Made by a program: the position numbers and the translations under genes. From Chitinophagales bacterium (GTDB taxonomy: Bacteria; Bacteroidota; Bacteroidia; Chitinophagales; Saprospiraceae): DNA of 40,405 nt. A model generated the notes under the pieces. It saw only the letters and a program-made list of their open reading frames with translations, did no database searches and was not told where the DNA came from. Within the stretch, counting starts at the first letter, position 1, and every line of letters begins with the position of its first letter. The stretch is taken from positions 1 to 40,405 of the forward strand of contig JAKSDI010000267.1 of the NCBI GenBank assembly GCA_022360175.1, written 5' to 3'. This document shows, in pieces, positions 25,756-34,027 of the stretch.

Positions 25756-26586
25756 TTGAAACGACTATATTTTCAACCAAGACTGGAGTTAAGGAAATAC
25801 ATCAGGACCATCCAAATATTGGATCTACCAGATATCTCTGCTTTGAATATTGGAAATCGCTTTTTGCCAGATGGTTTCTTTGAGATTGGATTCAATCTGG
25901 GGAGTGATGATTTAAAGATCAGTTCCATTGCTGCATCAGAAATACAGCTTCAAAATCCTGTTGGTTATTTTTATGGGCAGTGTAGTGTGAGTTCCCAATT
26001 ATTCTCAGGGGGGCGGGTACACATTATGATTGTCAAAATCTATCCCTGGGCAGCTTCTCTCTTTTTTAACTTTGATTTATCTGATTGTATTGATGACAAT
26101 CTGGATTTAGACCGGGTATTTGGAAAAGAAGCTAAATGGCTTGAAGAAAAAATAATGGAAGCCGAAAACTATACAAACAAGGTAGACCTGGTACAGGAAT
26201 ATTTAATCACCAAATTACAGCAACAAAGTAAATCAATCAACCCTATACTAGAGCAGGTAAGCAAACTATTATTTCAATCAAATGGCAATGCTAAAATAAA
26301 AGATATGGCAGCCCAGGCCTACTCTACTCCTCGTACCGTTCAGCGTATTTTTCGGCAATATTATGGTATTACTCCCAAGCAGTTTGCCAAGCAAATACGT
26401 ATACGCCATTTTGCATCCCAAATGTCCAGGCACAATGATTTAAACCTTGCGCAACTAGCTAATGCCTGTGGATATTTTGACCAGGCACATTTTAATCACG
26501 AATTCCAATCTATCGTGCAACTTCGTCCTTCTGAGTACTTTTTTAAGAATACTCCTTTGGTAGATTGTTTTTTGCAAGCGGACTGA
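25756..26586 (+). CDS. AraC-family transcriptional regulator
   Basis: This 276-residue protein has a DUF6597-like N-terminal sensor domain (about 1-140, with FLPDGFFEIGFNLG and GGRVHIMIVKIYPWAASLFF). A C-terminal AraC double HTH spans about 165-265: first HTH IKDMAAQAYSTPRTVQRIFR, then YGITPKQFAKQIR, second HTH LAQLANACGYFDQAHFNHEF. The start is a TTG, giving MKRLYFQPR; no better in-frame start is visible, and N-terminal homologs typically begin close to this PxxxLrpYI-like segment. Its targets are unknown; the propeller gene immediately downstream is the nearest candidate, though a hairpin at 26585 separates them. Confidence 0.85.
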   Translation: MKRLYFQPRLELRKYIRTIQILDLPDISALNIGNRFLPDGFFEIGFNLGSDDLKISSIAASEIQLQNPVGYFYGQCSVSSQLFSGGRVHIMIVKIYPWAASLFFNFDLSDCIDDNLDLDRVFGKEAKWLEEKIMEAENYTNKVDLVQEYLITKLQQQSKSINPILEQVSKLLFQSNGNAKIKDMAAQAYSTPRTVQRIFRQYYGITPKQFAKQIRIRHFASQMSRHNDLNLAQLANACGYFDQAHFNHEFQSIVQLRPSEYFFKNTPLVDCFLQAD

Positions 26587-26611
26587 CGAATTTTATGCTC
26601 GTCGTTTTTTT
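26585..26611 (+). terminator. Short hairpin plus T7 after the AraC-type gene
   Basis: GACGA (26585-26589) pairs with TCGTC (26599-26603), and seven T follow. The stem is only 5 bp and begins inside the stop codon, so this is a moderate intrinsic terminator candidate. Confidence 0.5.
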
Positions 26612-26656
26612 ACAATTCTATCTACTATAGTAATCCTTTTTTTGCATAAAAAGTCT

Positions 26657-27790
26657 ATGAAAAAGATTACGCTATTGCTTTTATTATTCATTAGTACTAG
26701 TTTACTGATGAATGCTCAGATTGTAGAAACGATGGAAACATCTGCTCCTACTCCTTGCGATGACATCTTTGTTGATGAAGATGGTATCATCTACACCGGT
26801 AAGGGTGGCCTATCCAATAAAACGAATCTGGGCAGAATCACTCCAGACGGGACTACCACTGCCGTAGCACAAGGCATGAAAGGCCCGATCTCTATTGTTG
26901 AAGCCCCCAATGGCCTCTTTTATGTAACCAACTACGATGACAACTCTATCAAATCCTATAATCGGGAAACGGAAGAAGTAGTTACTGTAGCCACTGGATT
27001 AGATGGCCCTTCAGGGATTGCTATCGATTCTGACGGTGTCATATATGCTACCAACTGGGGAGGAGCTCCTCAATATAGTGGACATGAGATTCACCGTTTA
27101 TTTCCTGATGGGACTTTTGAGGTGTTCATCAGTAGTCCGCTTTTTTATCGTTTACAAGGTATTGCTTTTGATGATGAAGGCTGGTTATATGCAGCCAATA
27201 CACAAAATGGGAGGGTTTTTAAAATCAATACTGCTACTGCCGAAATGCAGACCCTTGTTACCATGAACAGGAATGTTGTCAACATGGAATTCAACGATGG
27301 CTATTTATATATGGCCAGCATCCAGAGCGACAAAATATTCAGAATGAATTTAGAGGGAGAATGGAATACCTTTGCAGGTACAGGCACTCCCGGTGGTACT
27401 GACGGTCCTGTAGAAACTGCCACCTTCAATAATCCAATAGGAGTCGGTTTTTCACCAACGGGTGATACGCTTTATGTATCAGATACTCCTACTCGCATAC
27501 GGCGTATTCTTCTTAACCCTGTTTCCTCAACATCTCAATCACCTATCGATGATATCAAGATAAAAGTAAGCCCGAACCCTTCATCAGGAATTTTTGAAGT
27601 TGATTTGGGGAATAAAACTTATGATGATTCTCAAGTGAAGGTGGTAGATGTGCTAGGAAGGCTAATCTTCGAGGATAAAGTTGAGCAATCTAAATTTACG
27701 ATTGATTTATCAAAAGCTATACCCGGCAGTTATTTTTTGGTCATCCAACAACATGACGCTTCTGCTTCTGTCAAGTTGAAGGTAAACTAA
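26657..27790 (+). CDS. Secreted NHL/SMP-30-type beta-propeller protein with T9SS sorting domain
   Basis: ATG 26657 is preferred over the in-frame TTG at 26642 because it gives a normal signal peptide (MKKITLLLLLF to MNAQ) and 377 residues. Residues 25-295 contain NHL/SMP-30-like blades (GPSGIAIDSDGVIYATNWGG, LQGIAFDDEGWLYAAN, NPIGVGFSPTGDTLYVSD). The last 75 residues are a T9SS type A domain with the VSPNPSSGIFEVDL signature and a closing PGSYFLVIQ strand. It is probably exported to the cell surface or medium. SMP-30-like propellers may be lactonases, but no metal site can be confirmed by eye. Confidence 0.87.
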   Translation: MKKITLLLLLFISTSLLMNAQIVETMETSAPTPCDDIFVDEDGIIYTGKGGLSNKTNLGRITPDGTTTAVAQGMKGPISIVEAPNGLFYVTNYDDNSIKSYNRETEEVVTVATGLDGPSGIAIDSDGVIYATNWGGAPQYSGHEIHRLFPDGTFEVFISSPLFYRLQGIAFDDEGWLYAANTQNGRVFKINTATAEMQTLVTMNRNVVNMEFNDGYLYMASIQSDKIFRMNLEGEWNTFAGTGTPGGTDGPVETATFNNPIGVGFSPTGDTLYVSDTPTRIRRILLNPVSSTSQSPIDDIKIKVSPNPSSGIFEVDLGNKTYDDSQVKVVDVLGRLIFEDKVEQSKFTIDLSKAIPGSYFLVIQQHDASASVKLKVN

Positions 27791-27809
27791 ATTTTATATT
27801 TTGGTTTAG

Positions 27810-27873
27810 AGATGCTACACTAGCATCTAAACATGCTCGTAGGCCATTCAAGATGCACTCATGAATGGCCTAC
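27810..27873. terminator. Two adjacent hairpins between convergent genes
   Basis: Hairpin one has an 8-bp stem AGATGCTA (27810-27817) and TAGCATCT (27821-27828) with a CAC loop. Hairpin two has a perfect 12-bp stem GTAGGCCATTCA (27839-27850) and TGAATGGCCTAC (27862-27873) with an 11-nt loop. They lie between the propeller gene (+) and the PhnA-like gene (-) and probably end transcription from both sides. The T-rich tail on the plus side is imperfect. Confidence 0.7.
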
Positions 27874-27880
27874 TCTTATA

Positions 27881-28453
27881 TTATTTTGTCTTTTTAACAA
27901 ACTCAGTTAAAATCACTATTTGCTGCCCATTTACCTTGCCTTCTATTTGACCCGGATTGTCTGCTACTAAGGATATACGGCGAACAGCGGTACCTCGTTT
28001 GGCCACAAAATTGGCTCCTTTAACTTTCAAGTCTTTAATGAGTGTAACCGTATCTCCCGCAGCAAGGACTGCACCATTGCTATCCAGATGTTGTACTGCA
28101 TTTTCATCGGGTTCAGTAGATTTTGCCCAAGCCAGGTTATCTTCATCCAGATAAAGCATATCCAATAAATCAGCTGGCCAACCTTCACTACGCAGGCGGT
28201 TGAGCAATCGCCATGACATTACTTGTACTGGAGGCTCTGTACTCCACATACTATCGTTAAGGCAACGCCAATGATTAGCATCCATTTTTTCAGGATTTTC
28301 CACTTGCTCCTGACAAGTAGTACATATCAAGATACTGTCTGCAAGGGTCCCATTAGAAGAAGGAGGAACAGCGTATACTTGCAAACCATCCTTAGCTCCA
28401 CATAACTCACAGCTATCATTACTTCGCGCTCTTAGTTCTTTTTCCAGGCTCAT
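27881..28453 (-). CDS. PhnA/YjdM family zinc-ribbon protein
   Basis: This 190-residue protein has an N-terminal zinc ribbon (CELCGA at about 16-21, CTTCQEQ at about 44-50). A middle region carries a WRCLNDSMWSTEPPVQVMSW block. A C-terminal PhnA SH3-like domain spans about 128-188 (LAAGDTVTLIKDLKVKGANF and GQIEGKVNGQQIVILTEFVK). The old name (alkylphosphonate uptake) is not supported by function in most members; no phosphonate genes are nearby. The longer length compared with the 110-residue E. coli form is common in Bacteroidota. A TACCTTCG element lies 18 bp upstream, so the leader would be very short. Confidence 0.88.
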   Translation of the reverse strand: MSLEKELRARSNDSCELCGAKDGLQVYAVPPSSNGTLADSILICTTCQEQVENPEKMDANHWRCLNDSMWSTEPPVQVMSWRLLNRLRSEGWPADLLDMLYLDEDNLAWAKSTEPDENAVQHLDSNGAVLAAGDTVTLIKDLKVKGANFVAKRGTAVRRISLVADNPGQIEGKVNGQQIVILTEFVKKTK

Positions 28454-28689
28454 TGGTTTTCTCTTTTTGGCGAAGGTAAGAAGAAATTTAATGAGAGGTT
28501 TAAGGTGTTGAGTTGGGGATATTGGGTGTTTCGGTTTTATGGTTGAGAAAGGTTAGAGGTTGAGATGTATTGGGGTTGGATTATATATCGATGATACTTT
28601 GTTTAGAGGAAACTGGAGTTTACACGAGCATTAAAATGGTTTAGGAGGTGAGTGGATTTAGAACGCCTTTTTAGCATTTGGCTTAATAA
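28454..28689. other. Intergenic GT-rich stretch, no gene
   Basis: From about 28496 to 28590 the plus strand is markedly G/T-rich with repeated GGTTGAG and TTGGGG-like words, unlike its surroundings. No coding frame or clear hairpin is evident. Confidence 0.4.
28471..28478 (-). promoter_or_regulatory. -7 promoter element TACCTTCG for the PhnA-like gene
   Basis: On the minus strand the sequence reads TACCTTCGCC, the same variant as before the SulP gene at 5705. The start codon is only about 11 nt from the expected transcription start. Confidence 0.5.
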
Positions 28690-29766
28690 CTAATCACAGT
28701 GAGATAGAAAGAGAGCGACTGCTTTGGCCAAAATACCTGGGCGATGCAAATCATTAGGCAGTCCATTATAATTATTAAGCTGTTGTAAGCCTACTGCCAG
28801 ATTTACATTTGACTGTAACTGATAAGGGTAGTAATTAAGTGCTTGCATACGCTGAGCCAGATATAATTGCTCTGTTTGACCTGGCGTAGGAATCAATAAA
28901 GCTTTTTTTTGTAATAGGGCTAAATCCATCAGGCTGCTATATCCAGAACGACAGATGACCACTTTTGATTGAGCAATGACTCTTAGCAGTTCCTTTCCCG
29001 TAAGGAAAGAGTATACTTCTATTTTATCATTGAGCCAATAATGTTGTTTTGTTTCTGCTTTCCCCTGAATTAGTAGAATACGTTTTGAAAGTTTTTTTGC
29101 CTGCTGAATCAGTATTTGCTCTAATCGAGTACGTTGGGGTTCGGGGCCAGAGAGGAGAAAAAGAAGATCATATATGGGAAGGGCTTTTGAATGTTCATAT
29201 GGACTAAATTGGGACAAGCATCCCATATACTGTGGTGTCTTTTTGGATATTGGCCTTGATAAATGCCCTGACAGATTCCCCTCCCCTTCCATATCAGGTA
29301 CCCAACAAGTATTATACTTACAAATAAGTTGATGGTTAATAAAATTAACCGGCTTAGATAATAAGCCTGGAAGAGCAATATGTAATTGATGAGTAATGAA
29401 AGCAGTATATACCTGATCCGAAAAACAGCCAAATCGATTATCAGAAAGGACTCCATTTATTCCCTTCACAGTAATGAGTTGTTTCAATACTTGGTGTTCT
29501 CGGTATATTGCTCGCATAATCTTCCCCCCCTGCAAGACCATATTCCATACCATAGAATTACTACGGTAGTGTATATCGTAAGCAGGCAATTTTACTGTCT
29601 CCAAATCAGGGAAAACACTTTTCAAATATTTCAGAGCTCGCCCATTAGTCGCTAATATTACCTCTGCTCCCTGATCCTGAAAAGCGCGTACTATTGGGAC
29701 ACAACGGCTAGCATGTCCCAAGCCCCAATCTAGAGGAGCAATCAGTATGCGTTTCCTTAGCGACAT
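28690..29766 (-). CDS. Glycosyltransferase, GT28/MurG-like
   Basis: This 358-residue protein has a GT-B fold pattern. The N-terminal half opens with RILIAPLDWGLGHASRC, a glycine-rich loop and His as in MurG-like enzymes, followed by VILATNGRAL. The C-terminal half has LLFLLSGPEPQRTRLE, then the donor-site block VVICRSGYSSLMDLALLQKK and LLIPTPGQTEQLYLA, equivalent to the nucleotide-sugar binding loop of GT28. It probably transfers a sugar from a nucleotide donor to a lipid or surface acceptor. It sits alone, so the acceptor cannot be inferred. It is divergent from the small lipoprotein gene at 29800. Confidence 0.85.
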   Translation of the reverse strand: MSLRKRILIAPLDWGLGHASRCVPIVRAFQDQGAEVILATNGRALKYLKSVFPDLETVKLPAYDIHYRSNSMVWNMVLQGGKIMRAIYREHQVLKQLITVKGINGVLSDNRFGCFSDQVYTAFITHQLHIALPGLLSKPVNFINHQLICKYNTCWVPDMEGEGNLSGHLSRPISKKTPQYMGCLSQFSPYEHSKALPIYDLLFLLSGPEPQRTRLEQILIQQAKKLSKRILLIQGKAETKQHYWLNDKIEVYSFLTGKELLRVIAQSKVVICRSGYSSLMDLALLQKKALLIPTPGQTEQLYLAQRMQALNYYPYQLQSNVNLAVGLQQLNNYNGLPNDLHRPGILAKAVALFLSHCD

Positions 29767-29771
29767 TTGAT

Positions 29772-29779
29772 TATATTTG
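29772..29779 (+). promoter_or_regulatory. -7 promoter element TATATTTG for the small lipoprotein
   Basis: TATATTTG fits TAnnTTTG and lies 21 bp before ATG 29800, within the 33-bp gap between two divergent genes. It rules against translation from the ATG at 29767. Confidence 0.5.
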
Positions 29780-29799
29780 AGAATTATTCAATTATACTT

Positions 29800-29961
29800 A
29801 TGAAGTACTGCTTAATCCTATTATCCTTTTGTTTCCTTTCTTCCTGTAAATCCTTAAACTGTGGTTGCCCAATGAGTTACCAGGAAATGGAAATGCCTGC
29901 AAAAGGTACTAACTCCCTTTCACAGGCATCTGAATTCTCTTATGAAGATTGTGATTCGTAA
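29800..29961 (+). CDS. Small Cys-rich lipoprotein, 53 residues
   Basis: The chosen ATG at 29800 gives a compact lipoprotein signal (MKYCLILLSFCFLSSC) with lipobox LSSC at Cys16. The mature part is only 38 residues, with CxCP shortly after the anchor and an acidic C-terminus ending YEDCDS. An upstream in-frame ATG at 29767 would precede the promoter element. No known family was recognised, but the signal, promoter and lack of an overlapping alternative support a real gene. Confidence 0.6.
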   Translation: MKYCLILLSFCFLSSCKSLNCGCPMSYQEMEMPAKGTNSLSQASEFSYEDCDS

Positions 29962-29970
29962 TTTACTTTT

Positions 29971-30023
29971 CACCAATCACCAATCACCAATCACCAATCA
30001 CCAATCACCAATCACCAATCACC
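29971..30023 (+). repeat. Tandem repeat, 7 bp (CACCAAT) x 7.6
   Basis: Seven full perfect copies of CACCAAT followed by CACC fill the gap between the small lipoprotein gene and the stop codon of rng. The last base is part of the rng stop. Perfect identity suggests recent slippage expansion; copy number probably differs between strains. Confidence 0.95.
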
Positions 30024-31573
30024 TAATTTAGTCTTATTTCATCATCATTTCCATCATAAAACTTGTATTGAGTCAGATGGAAATCATTATTAGGCTGTAT
30101 ACGTATCCATTTGTAGAAAGTCATATACCAACGCATTTGCAGGCTTGGCCAACCTCGTCTTAAGTAAGCTTCTATAAATGGATGTACTAATAGTTTGATT
30201 TTTGACTTTGGCCTGGACTGAACAATAAAATTGAGATCACGTTCAATTTCATCTGTCACTAAAATAGAAGCATTAATAGTCCCTGTTCCTTCGCAAGTGG
30301 GACAGACTTCTGCGGTATCAATTTTCACCTCTGGCCGTACTCGTTGACGAGTAATCTGCATCAGTCCAAATTTGCTCAAAGGCAAAACAGTATGCTGAGC
30401 ACGATCTTTTTTCATATGAGTACGCACCTCTTTGAGTAGTTCTTTTCGGTGCTCAGCCTTCCTCATATCTATAAAATCGATGATAATAATACCACCAATA
30501 TCTCGTAAGCGGAGCTGACGTGCGATTTCTTCTGCTGCTTCCAGGTTTACTTTTAGCACGGCCTCTTCTTGATTATTGCTGGCCATTTTGTGACCGCTAT
30601 TCACATCGATCACGTGCATGGCTTCAGTATGCTCTATCACCAGATAGGCACCACTAGGCATCGTTGCTGTTTTCCCGAAAGACATTTTTATTTGTTTCGT
30701 GACGCCATAGGCATCAAAAACCGGGCGGTTGCCACGGTGTTGAGAAACTATATTCACCTGATCAGGAGAAATAGACTCTAAAAAGTTTCGAATATTCTGA
30801 TACAGCTGCTTATCGTTGACTACTATACGATTAAATGAATCGCTCAAGATATCACGAAGAATACTGGAAGTTTTATCTAATTCACTCAATAATTTCAAAG
30901 GAGGTTTCGCCTTATTCAATTGGCTATGGATATCCTCCCATTTTTTCATAATCAGTAGCATCTCTTCGTGCAGGTCAGCTACTTTTTTACCTTCCGCAGC
31001 AGTACGCACAATCACTCCAAAATTTTTGGGGCGAATGCTTTCTACCAACAATTGCAGGCGTTTTCGTTCTTCGGAATTGGAAACCTTTTTAGAAACAGCT
31101 ACTACATTAGAAAAAGGAGTCAATACCAGATAACGGCCAGGAAGTGTTAATTCACAACTAAGGCGAGGGCCTTTAGTTGAAATAGGTTCTTTCAGCACCT
31201 GTACCAGTATCGGCTGTTTTTTATTAAGGACCTGATCGATTTTGCCAGTTTTAATAATATCTGGCTCCATTTCAAAGTTATCCAGCGTATGGGTAGGTAT
31301 GCCTCCATTCATTGCTCCTTGTGTGTACTTGAGTAATGAACGCAGTTTGGGCCCAAGGTCAGTATAATGAAGGAAAGCATCCTTCTTATGGCCTATATCT
31401 ACAAATGCAGCATTAAGGCCTGGCATCAATCTCTTGATTCTGCCTACAAAAATATCCCCTACAGTAAAGTTGTTGTTAGTTTTCTGATGGTGTAATTCAA
31501 CTAACTTGGAATCCTCCAGAAGAGCAATCTCAACTTCCGTGGGGGTAGAATTAATAACGAGTTCTTTTTCCAC
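30023..31573 (-). CDS. rng: Ribonuclease E/G family endoribonuclease
   Basis: I prefer GTG 31573 (516 residues), which begins just before the conserved KELVINSTPTEVEIALLED. A TTG at 31609 adds 12 residues but overlaps a likely -7 element. The S1 domain (about 35-80) includes VGDIFVGRIKRLMPGLNAAF. The catalytic core has the two Mg2+ Asp blocks, MHVIDVNSGH and GIIIIDFIDM. A CPTC zinc-link follows at about 424-427. Length matches RNase G rather than RNase E, with no long scaffold tail. It processes rRNA and turns over mRNA. It lies downstream of HU, a TPR lipoprotein and the bS22-like gene, a common Bacteroidota neighbourhood. Confidence 0.93.
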   Translation of the reverse strand: MEKELVINSTPTEVEIALLEDSKLVELHHQKTNNNFTVGDIFVGRIKRLMPGLNAAFVDIGHKKDAFLHYTDLGPKLRSLLKYTQGAMNGGIPTHTLDNFEMEPDIIKTGKIDQVLNKKQPILVQVLKEPISTKGPRLSCELTLPGRYLVLTPFSNVVAVSKKVSNSEERKRLQLLVESIRPKNFGVIVRTAAEGKKVADLHEEMLLIMKKWEDIHSQLNKAKPPLKLLSELDKTSSILRDILSDSFNRIVVNDKQLYQNIRNFLESISPDQVNIVSQHRGNRPVFDAYGVTKQIKMSFGKTATMPSGAYLVIEHTEAMHVIDVNSGHKMASNNQEEAVLKVNLEAAEEIARQLRLRDIGGIIIIDFIDMRKAEHRKELLKEVRTHMKKDRAQHTVLPLSKFGLMQITRQRVRPEVKIDTAEVCPTCEGTGTINASILVTDEIERDLNFIVQSRPKSKIKLLVHPFIEAYLRRGWPSLQMRWYMTFYKWIRIQPNNDFHLTQYKFYDGNDDEIRLN

Positions 31574-31606
31574 GGTTTGGTTTTTTAAAAGACCATGAGT
31601 GCTAAT

Positions 31607-31614
31607 CAAAAATA
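31607..31614 (-). promoter_or_regulatory. -7 promoter element TATTTTTG before rng
   Basis: On the minus strand TATTTTTG fits TAnnTTTG and lies about 34 bp before GTG 31573. It supports that start over TTG 31609, which lies inside the motif. Confidence 0.4.
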
Positions 31615-32404
31615 AATTTACTTTAAGGCTTGAATAGGCATTGATAATTAACCTATTAAGGATTTCCCTTCTTATATATCAGATGGGTTTTCTCCTTTTA
31701 CCAAAACCGAAAAAGAATAAATTTAGCTTTCGATCAATGCTAAGCAAAAGCCCGACTAACCTCTACATCGATAAGAGGAATCATTAGCCAGTCACTTAAG
31801 CACATAGGCTATAGCCAAAAGGACGCAACAGGGAAGGATTTATATTAGGAAAAAGAACCTAGTTCTAGGTCAGTAAGCCAACAGTTTAACTACTCGGCGA
31901 GAAAGAAATCAGGCGATAATGATGTAGTGTTGTTTAAGAATAGTTGCAATGCCTGATGTATTTTTTTTGCCAATATTTGCTTTGGGATTACCTGCAGCCA
32001 GGCTTTATATTACCTGCTTTTTTATTGATCTTTCTGGCCGTAATCTCTTTTCAAAAGTTGCTTTCAATCACTTGTACTGTCGGTATTAGAAAAAGTGAGC
32101 AATGGTGCTTTCAGCAGCTCAATTGGACTTTTTCATACTGATAATTTAACTCTGTTCTTCCTGAAAAATAGTTTTATATTAAAACTAGAATATTCCTTGA
32201 CAAACCACATCATATAAATTATAAAGAAGTATTCTCATACTTATTTATAAATCATTTGATTTTCGATTAAACGAAATGATTTTTGTCAAAGAACCAGTGT
32301 CAGCGTATTGTCTTTTTATGCACAATACTTCTATTCCCTAGCGAATATCCCACTGAAGCAATAAAATATATGCTTCAGTGGGTATATAGCTATAGCTAAT
32401 TTAA
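31615..32404. other. 790-bp region without a recognised gene
   Basis: Between rng and the bS22-like gene no frame has family signatures. A 65-codon plus-strand frame at 31944-32141 encodes hydrophobic residues of doubtful meaning. A small dyad ACCTA-GTTC-TAGGT is at about 31858-31871. The strong hairpin at 32349-32382 closes the right end. It may hold an unrecognised structured RNA or a decayed gene. Confidence 0.4.
32349..32382 (-). terminator. 12-bp hairpin after the HU/TPR/bS22-like genes
   Basis: CCCACTGAAGCA (32349-32360) and TGCTTCAGTGGG (32371-32382) are perfect complements around a 10-nt A/T loop. The hairpin lies 22 bp beyond the bS22-like stop. No long T tract follows on either strand, so it may be a terminator or an mRNA 3' end stabiliser. 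Confidence 0.6.
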
Positions 32405-32500
32405 TTAGCGATTCTTCTTCTTGTGACGATTCTTACGTAAACGCTTTTTGCGTTTGTGGGTAGCAATCTTATGTCTTTTTCGCTTCTTTCCACAAGGCAT
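32405..32500 (-). CDS. bS22-like / AURKAIP1-COX24 domain small ribosomal protein, 31 residues
   Basis: This 31-residue frame on the minus strand encodes a very basic peptide starting MPCGKKRKRHKIATHKRKKR and ending in RKNRHKKKNR. It matches the short AURKAIP1/COX24-type protein found throughout Bacteroidota and related to mitochondrial mS38 and bacterial bS22. It is expected to bind 16S rRNA in the small ribosomal subunit. It lies 33 bp after the TPR lipoprotein gene on the same strand, and a hairpin follows it. It is easily missed because of its size. Confidence 0.88.
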   Translation of the reverse strand: MPCGKKRKRHKIATHKRKKRLRKNRHKKKNR

Positions 32501-32533
32501 AGTATAAAATCTTTTACGATTAAAAAATATTAT

Positions 32534-33322
32534 TTATTGATTAAGCAAACGGCATTTTTCGGCAGCGGCCTGGGCTTTCACCATATCTCCGTTTGCTTCA
32601 TATGCTTGAGCCAATAAACAGGCAGTAGCAGGATTGTCTGCTTCCAACGTAGATGCACGTTCTAAGCGTTCAATTGCTTTACCGTACTGTCCTGTACGAA
32701 TGGCTAATCTTGCTAATGTATTCAGCACGAGAACATTATCAGGTGCTTTTTGGTTGAGCTCTTTCAATATCAGAATACCTTTCATTGGGTTATCCTGAGG
32801 AGGATTATACGTATAAGCCAGCGCCAGGTTTACCTGATGAGCCAGATCATTAGGATTGATCGAGATAGCATTTTCAAATGCACTTATTGCACGGCCAGTA
32901 CAAAAATCTCTGATCTTTTCCTCTTCACTACGCTGTATGCAAATCGTATAAGTAGTACCAGTAATAGACCAGCTATGTTCTGTATTCTCAATTTCTGCTA
33001 TTTGCTGAGCATAATAACCAGCTATGCCAGGATTTCCCAAATCATACCATTGGCCTGACAATGCCTTATAAGGTTCTATCTTTGCAGAATCAGCTAAAGC
33101 ATCATTGAGTTCATTCTCCAAGGCAAGCACATTACTTGCTTCTAAGGCAGATAATTGTTGCTTAGCAGATTGGAGCATCGAGCCTATATCTGTGCTTTCC
33201 GCACTTAGCACTCTTGTTTTTTCAACAGCTGCAATATCCTTTGGAGTTGTTTCACAACCAAAGTACATTACAAAAGCCAATGCCACCGCTGTTCCTACTA
33301 CTATCCATTGTAACTTAGTCAT
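32534..33322 (-). CDS. TPR-repeat lipoprotein or membrane-anchored protein
   Basis: This 262-residue protein has a hydrophobic N-terminus (WIVVGTAVALAFVMYFGC) ending in a possible lipobox FGC at Cys23. The mature part is helical, with at least three TPR units in its C-terminal half (AISINPNDLAHQVNLALAY, NVLVLNTLARLAIRTGQYGK, NPATACLLAQAYEANGDMVK). It lies between HU (71 bp upstream) and the bS22-like gene on the same strand, suggesting one transcript. It is conserved in this position in my general knowledge of Bacteroidota, but its function is not known to me. Confidence 0.8.
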   Translation of the reverse strand: MTKLQWIVVGTAVALAFVMYFGCETTPKDIAAVEKTRVLSAESTDIGSMLQSAKQQLSALEASNVLALENELNDALADSAKIEPYKALSGQWYDLGNPGIAGYYAQQIAEIENTEHSWSITGTTYTICIQRSEEEKIRDFCTGRAISAFENAISINPNDLAHQVNLALAYTYNPPQDNPMKGILILKELNQKAPDNVLVLNTLARLAIRTGQYGKAIERLERASTLEADNPATACLLAQAYEANGDMVKAQAAAEKCRLLNQ

Positions 33323-33393
33323 AATTTCGCTTCAGCAGAATGCAAAAATGAGATTCAGTACTATTTCAACAGAATAGATGTAGATAAAGATGT

Positions 33394-33702
33394 TTATTCA
33401 CCTTCGTCTCCTGGAAGAGCATCTACATTATCTTTTACCTGCTCTACAAAAACCTTAGCAGGTTTAAAAGCAGGAATGTAATGTTCCGGAATTTCAATAG
33501 CTATGTTTTTCTTAATATGGCGTCCTATTTTTTTAGCACGCTTCTTAATAACAAAAGAGCCAAAGCCCCGGATATAAACATTCTCCCCATCAGCTAGGGA
33601 ACCTTTTACTTCCTTGAAAAAAGTCTCCAAAGTTACCAATACATCAACTTTAGGTACTCCCGTCTTTTCTGATATTGCTGCTACCAAATCAGCCTTTCTC
33701 AT
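33394..33702 (-). CDS. HU/IHF family DNA-binding protein
   Basis: This 102-residue histone-like protein begins MRKADLVAAISEKTGVPK and has the beta-arm region with VYIRGFGSFVIKKRAKKIGR, followed by IPEHYIPAFKPAKVF. The F-G-F motif and the P-x-F-K-P ending are diagnostic of HU/IHF. It bends and compacts DNA as a dimer. A short acidic tail (DALPGDEGE) extends past the family core. It is the first gene of the minus-strand group running towards rng. Confidence 0.93.
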   Translation of the reverse strand: MRKADLVAAISEKTGVPKVDVLVTLETFFKEVKGSLADGENVYIRGFGSFVIKKRAKKIGRHIKKNIAIEIPEHYIPAFKPAKVFVEQVKDNVDALPGDEGE

Positions 33703-34027
33703 CGTTAGTTATTGGTTTATAGTGAGTTATACACATTTTTCGATTCGTCAAATGAGACGCAAATTTCGCAATTTTATTTTTTAATAGAAAAAAAAAGCAG
33801 CTTTATTTCATTTTTTTTTGTCTAGCACTCAATTGGTTATAAAAAAACGCTTTTGAATACTTTGGTTATCTTTGGCTCTCAATTTTGATTCTTTGCCAAA
33901 AGAGTAGCTTTGAAACTAGTGATTTTAGGCGTAATTCATGCATTTCTGTCATTCATGGAGACCGTGTAATATTCCCTGATTCACTCCTGCATCTTTTCTC
34001 AAAGAAAGTCAATTATAAAAATCATTT
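33703..34027. other. Divergent intergenic region between HU and yicC
   Basis: The region has long A and T tracts (for example A9 near 33788 and T9 near 33821). TATCTTTG at 33867-33874 and an overlapping TACTTTG at 33858 are candidate -7 elements for yicC, which would give a leader of about 145 nt. No gene is visible. Confidence 0.45.

Noticed and set aside
29971-30023. Possible CRISPR-like array
   Set aside because: The units are 7 bp and contiguous with no spacers; it is a simple tandem repeat.
31944-32141. 65-codon hydrophobic plus-strand open frame
   Set aside because: It could be a small membrane protein, but the AT-rich setting makes hydrophobic frames common and there is no promoter or start support.
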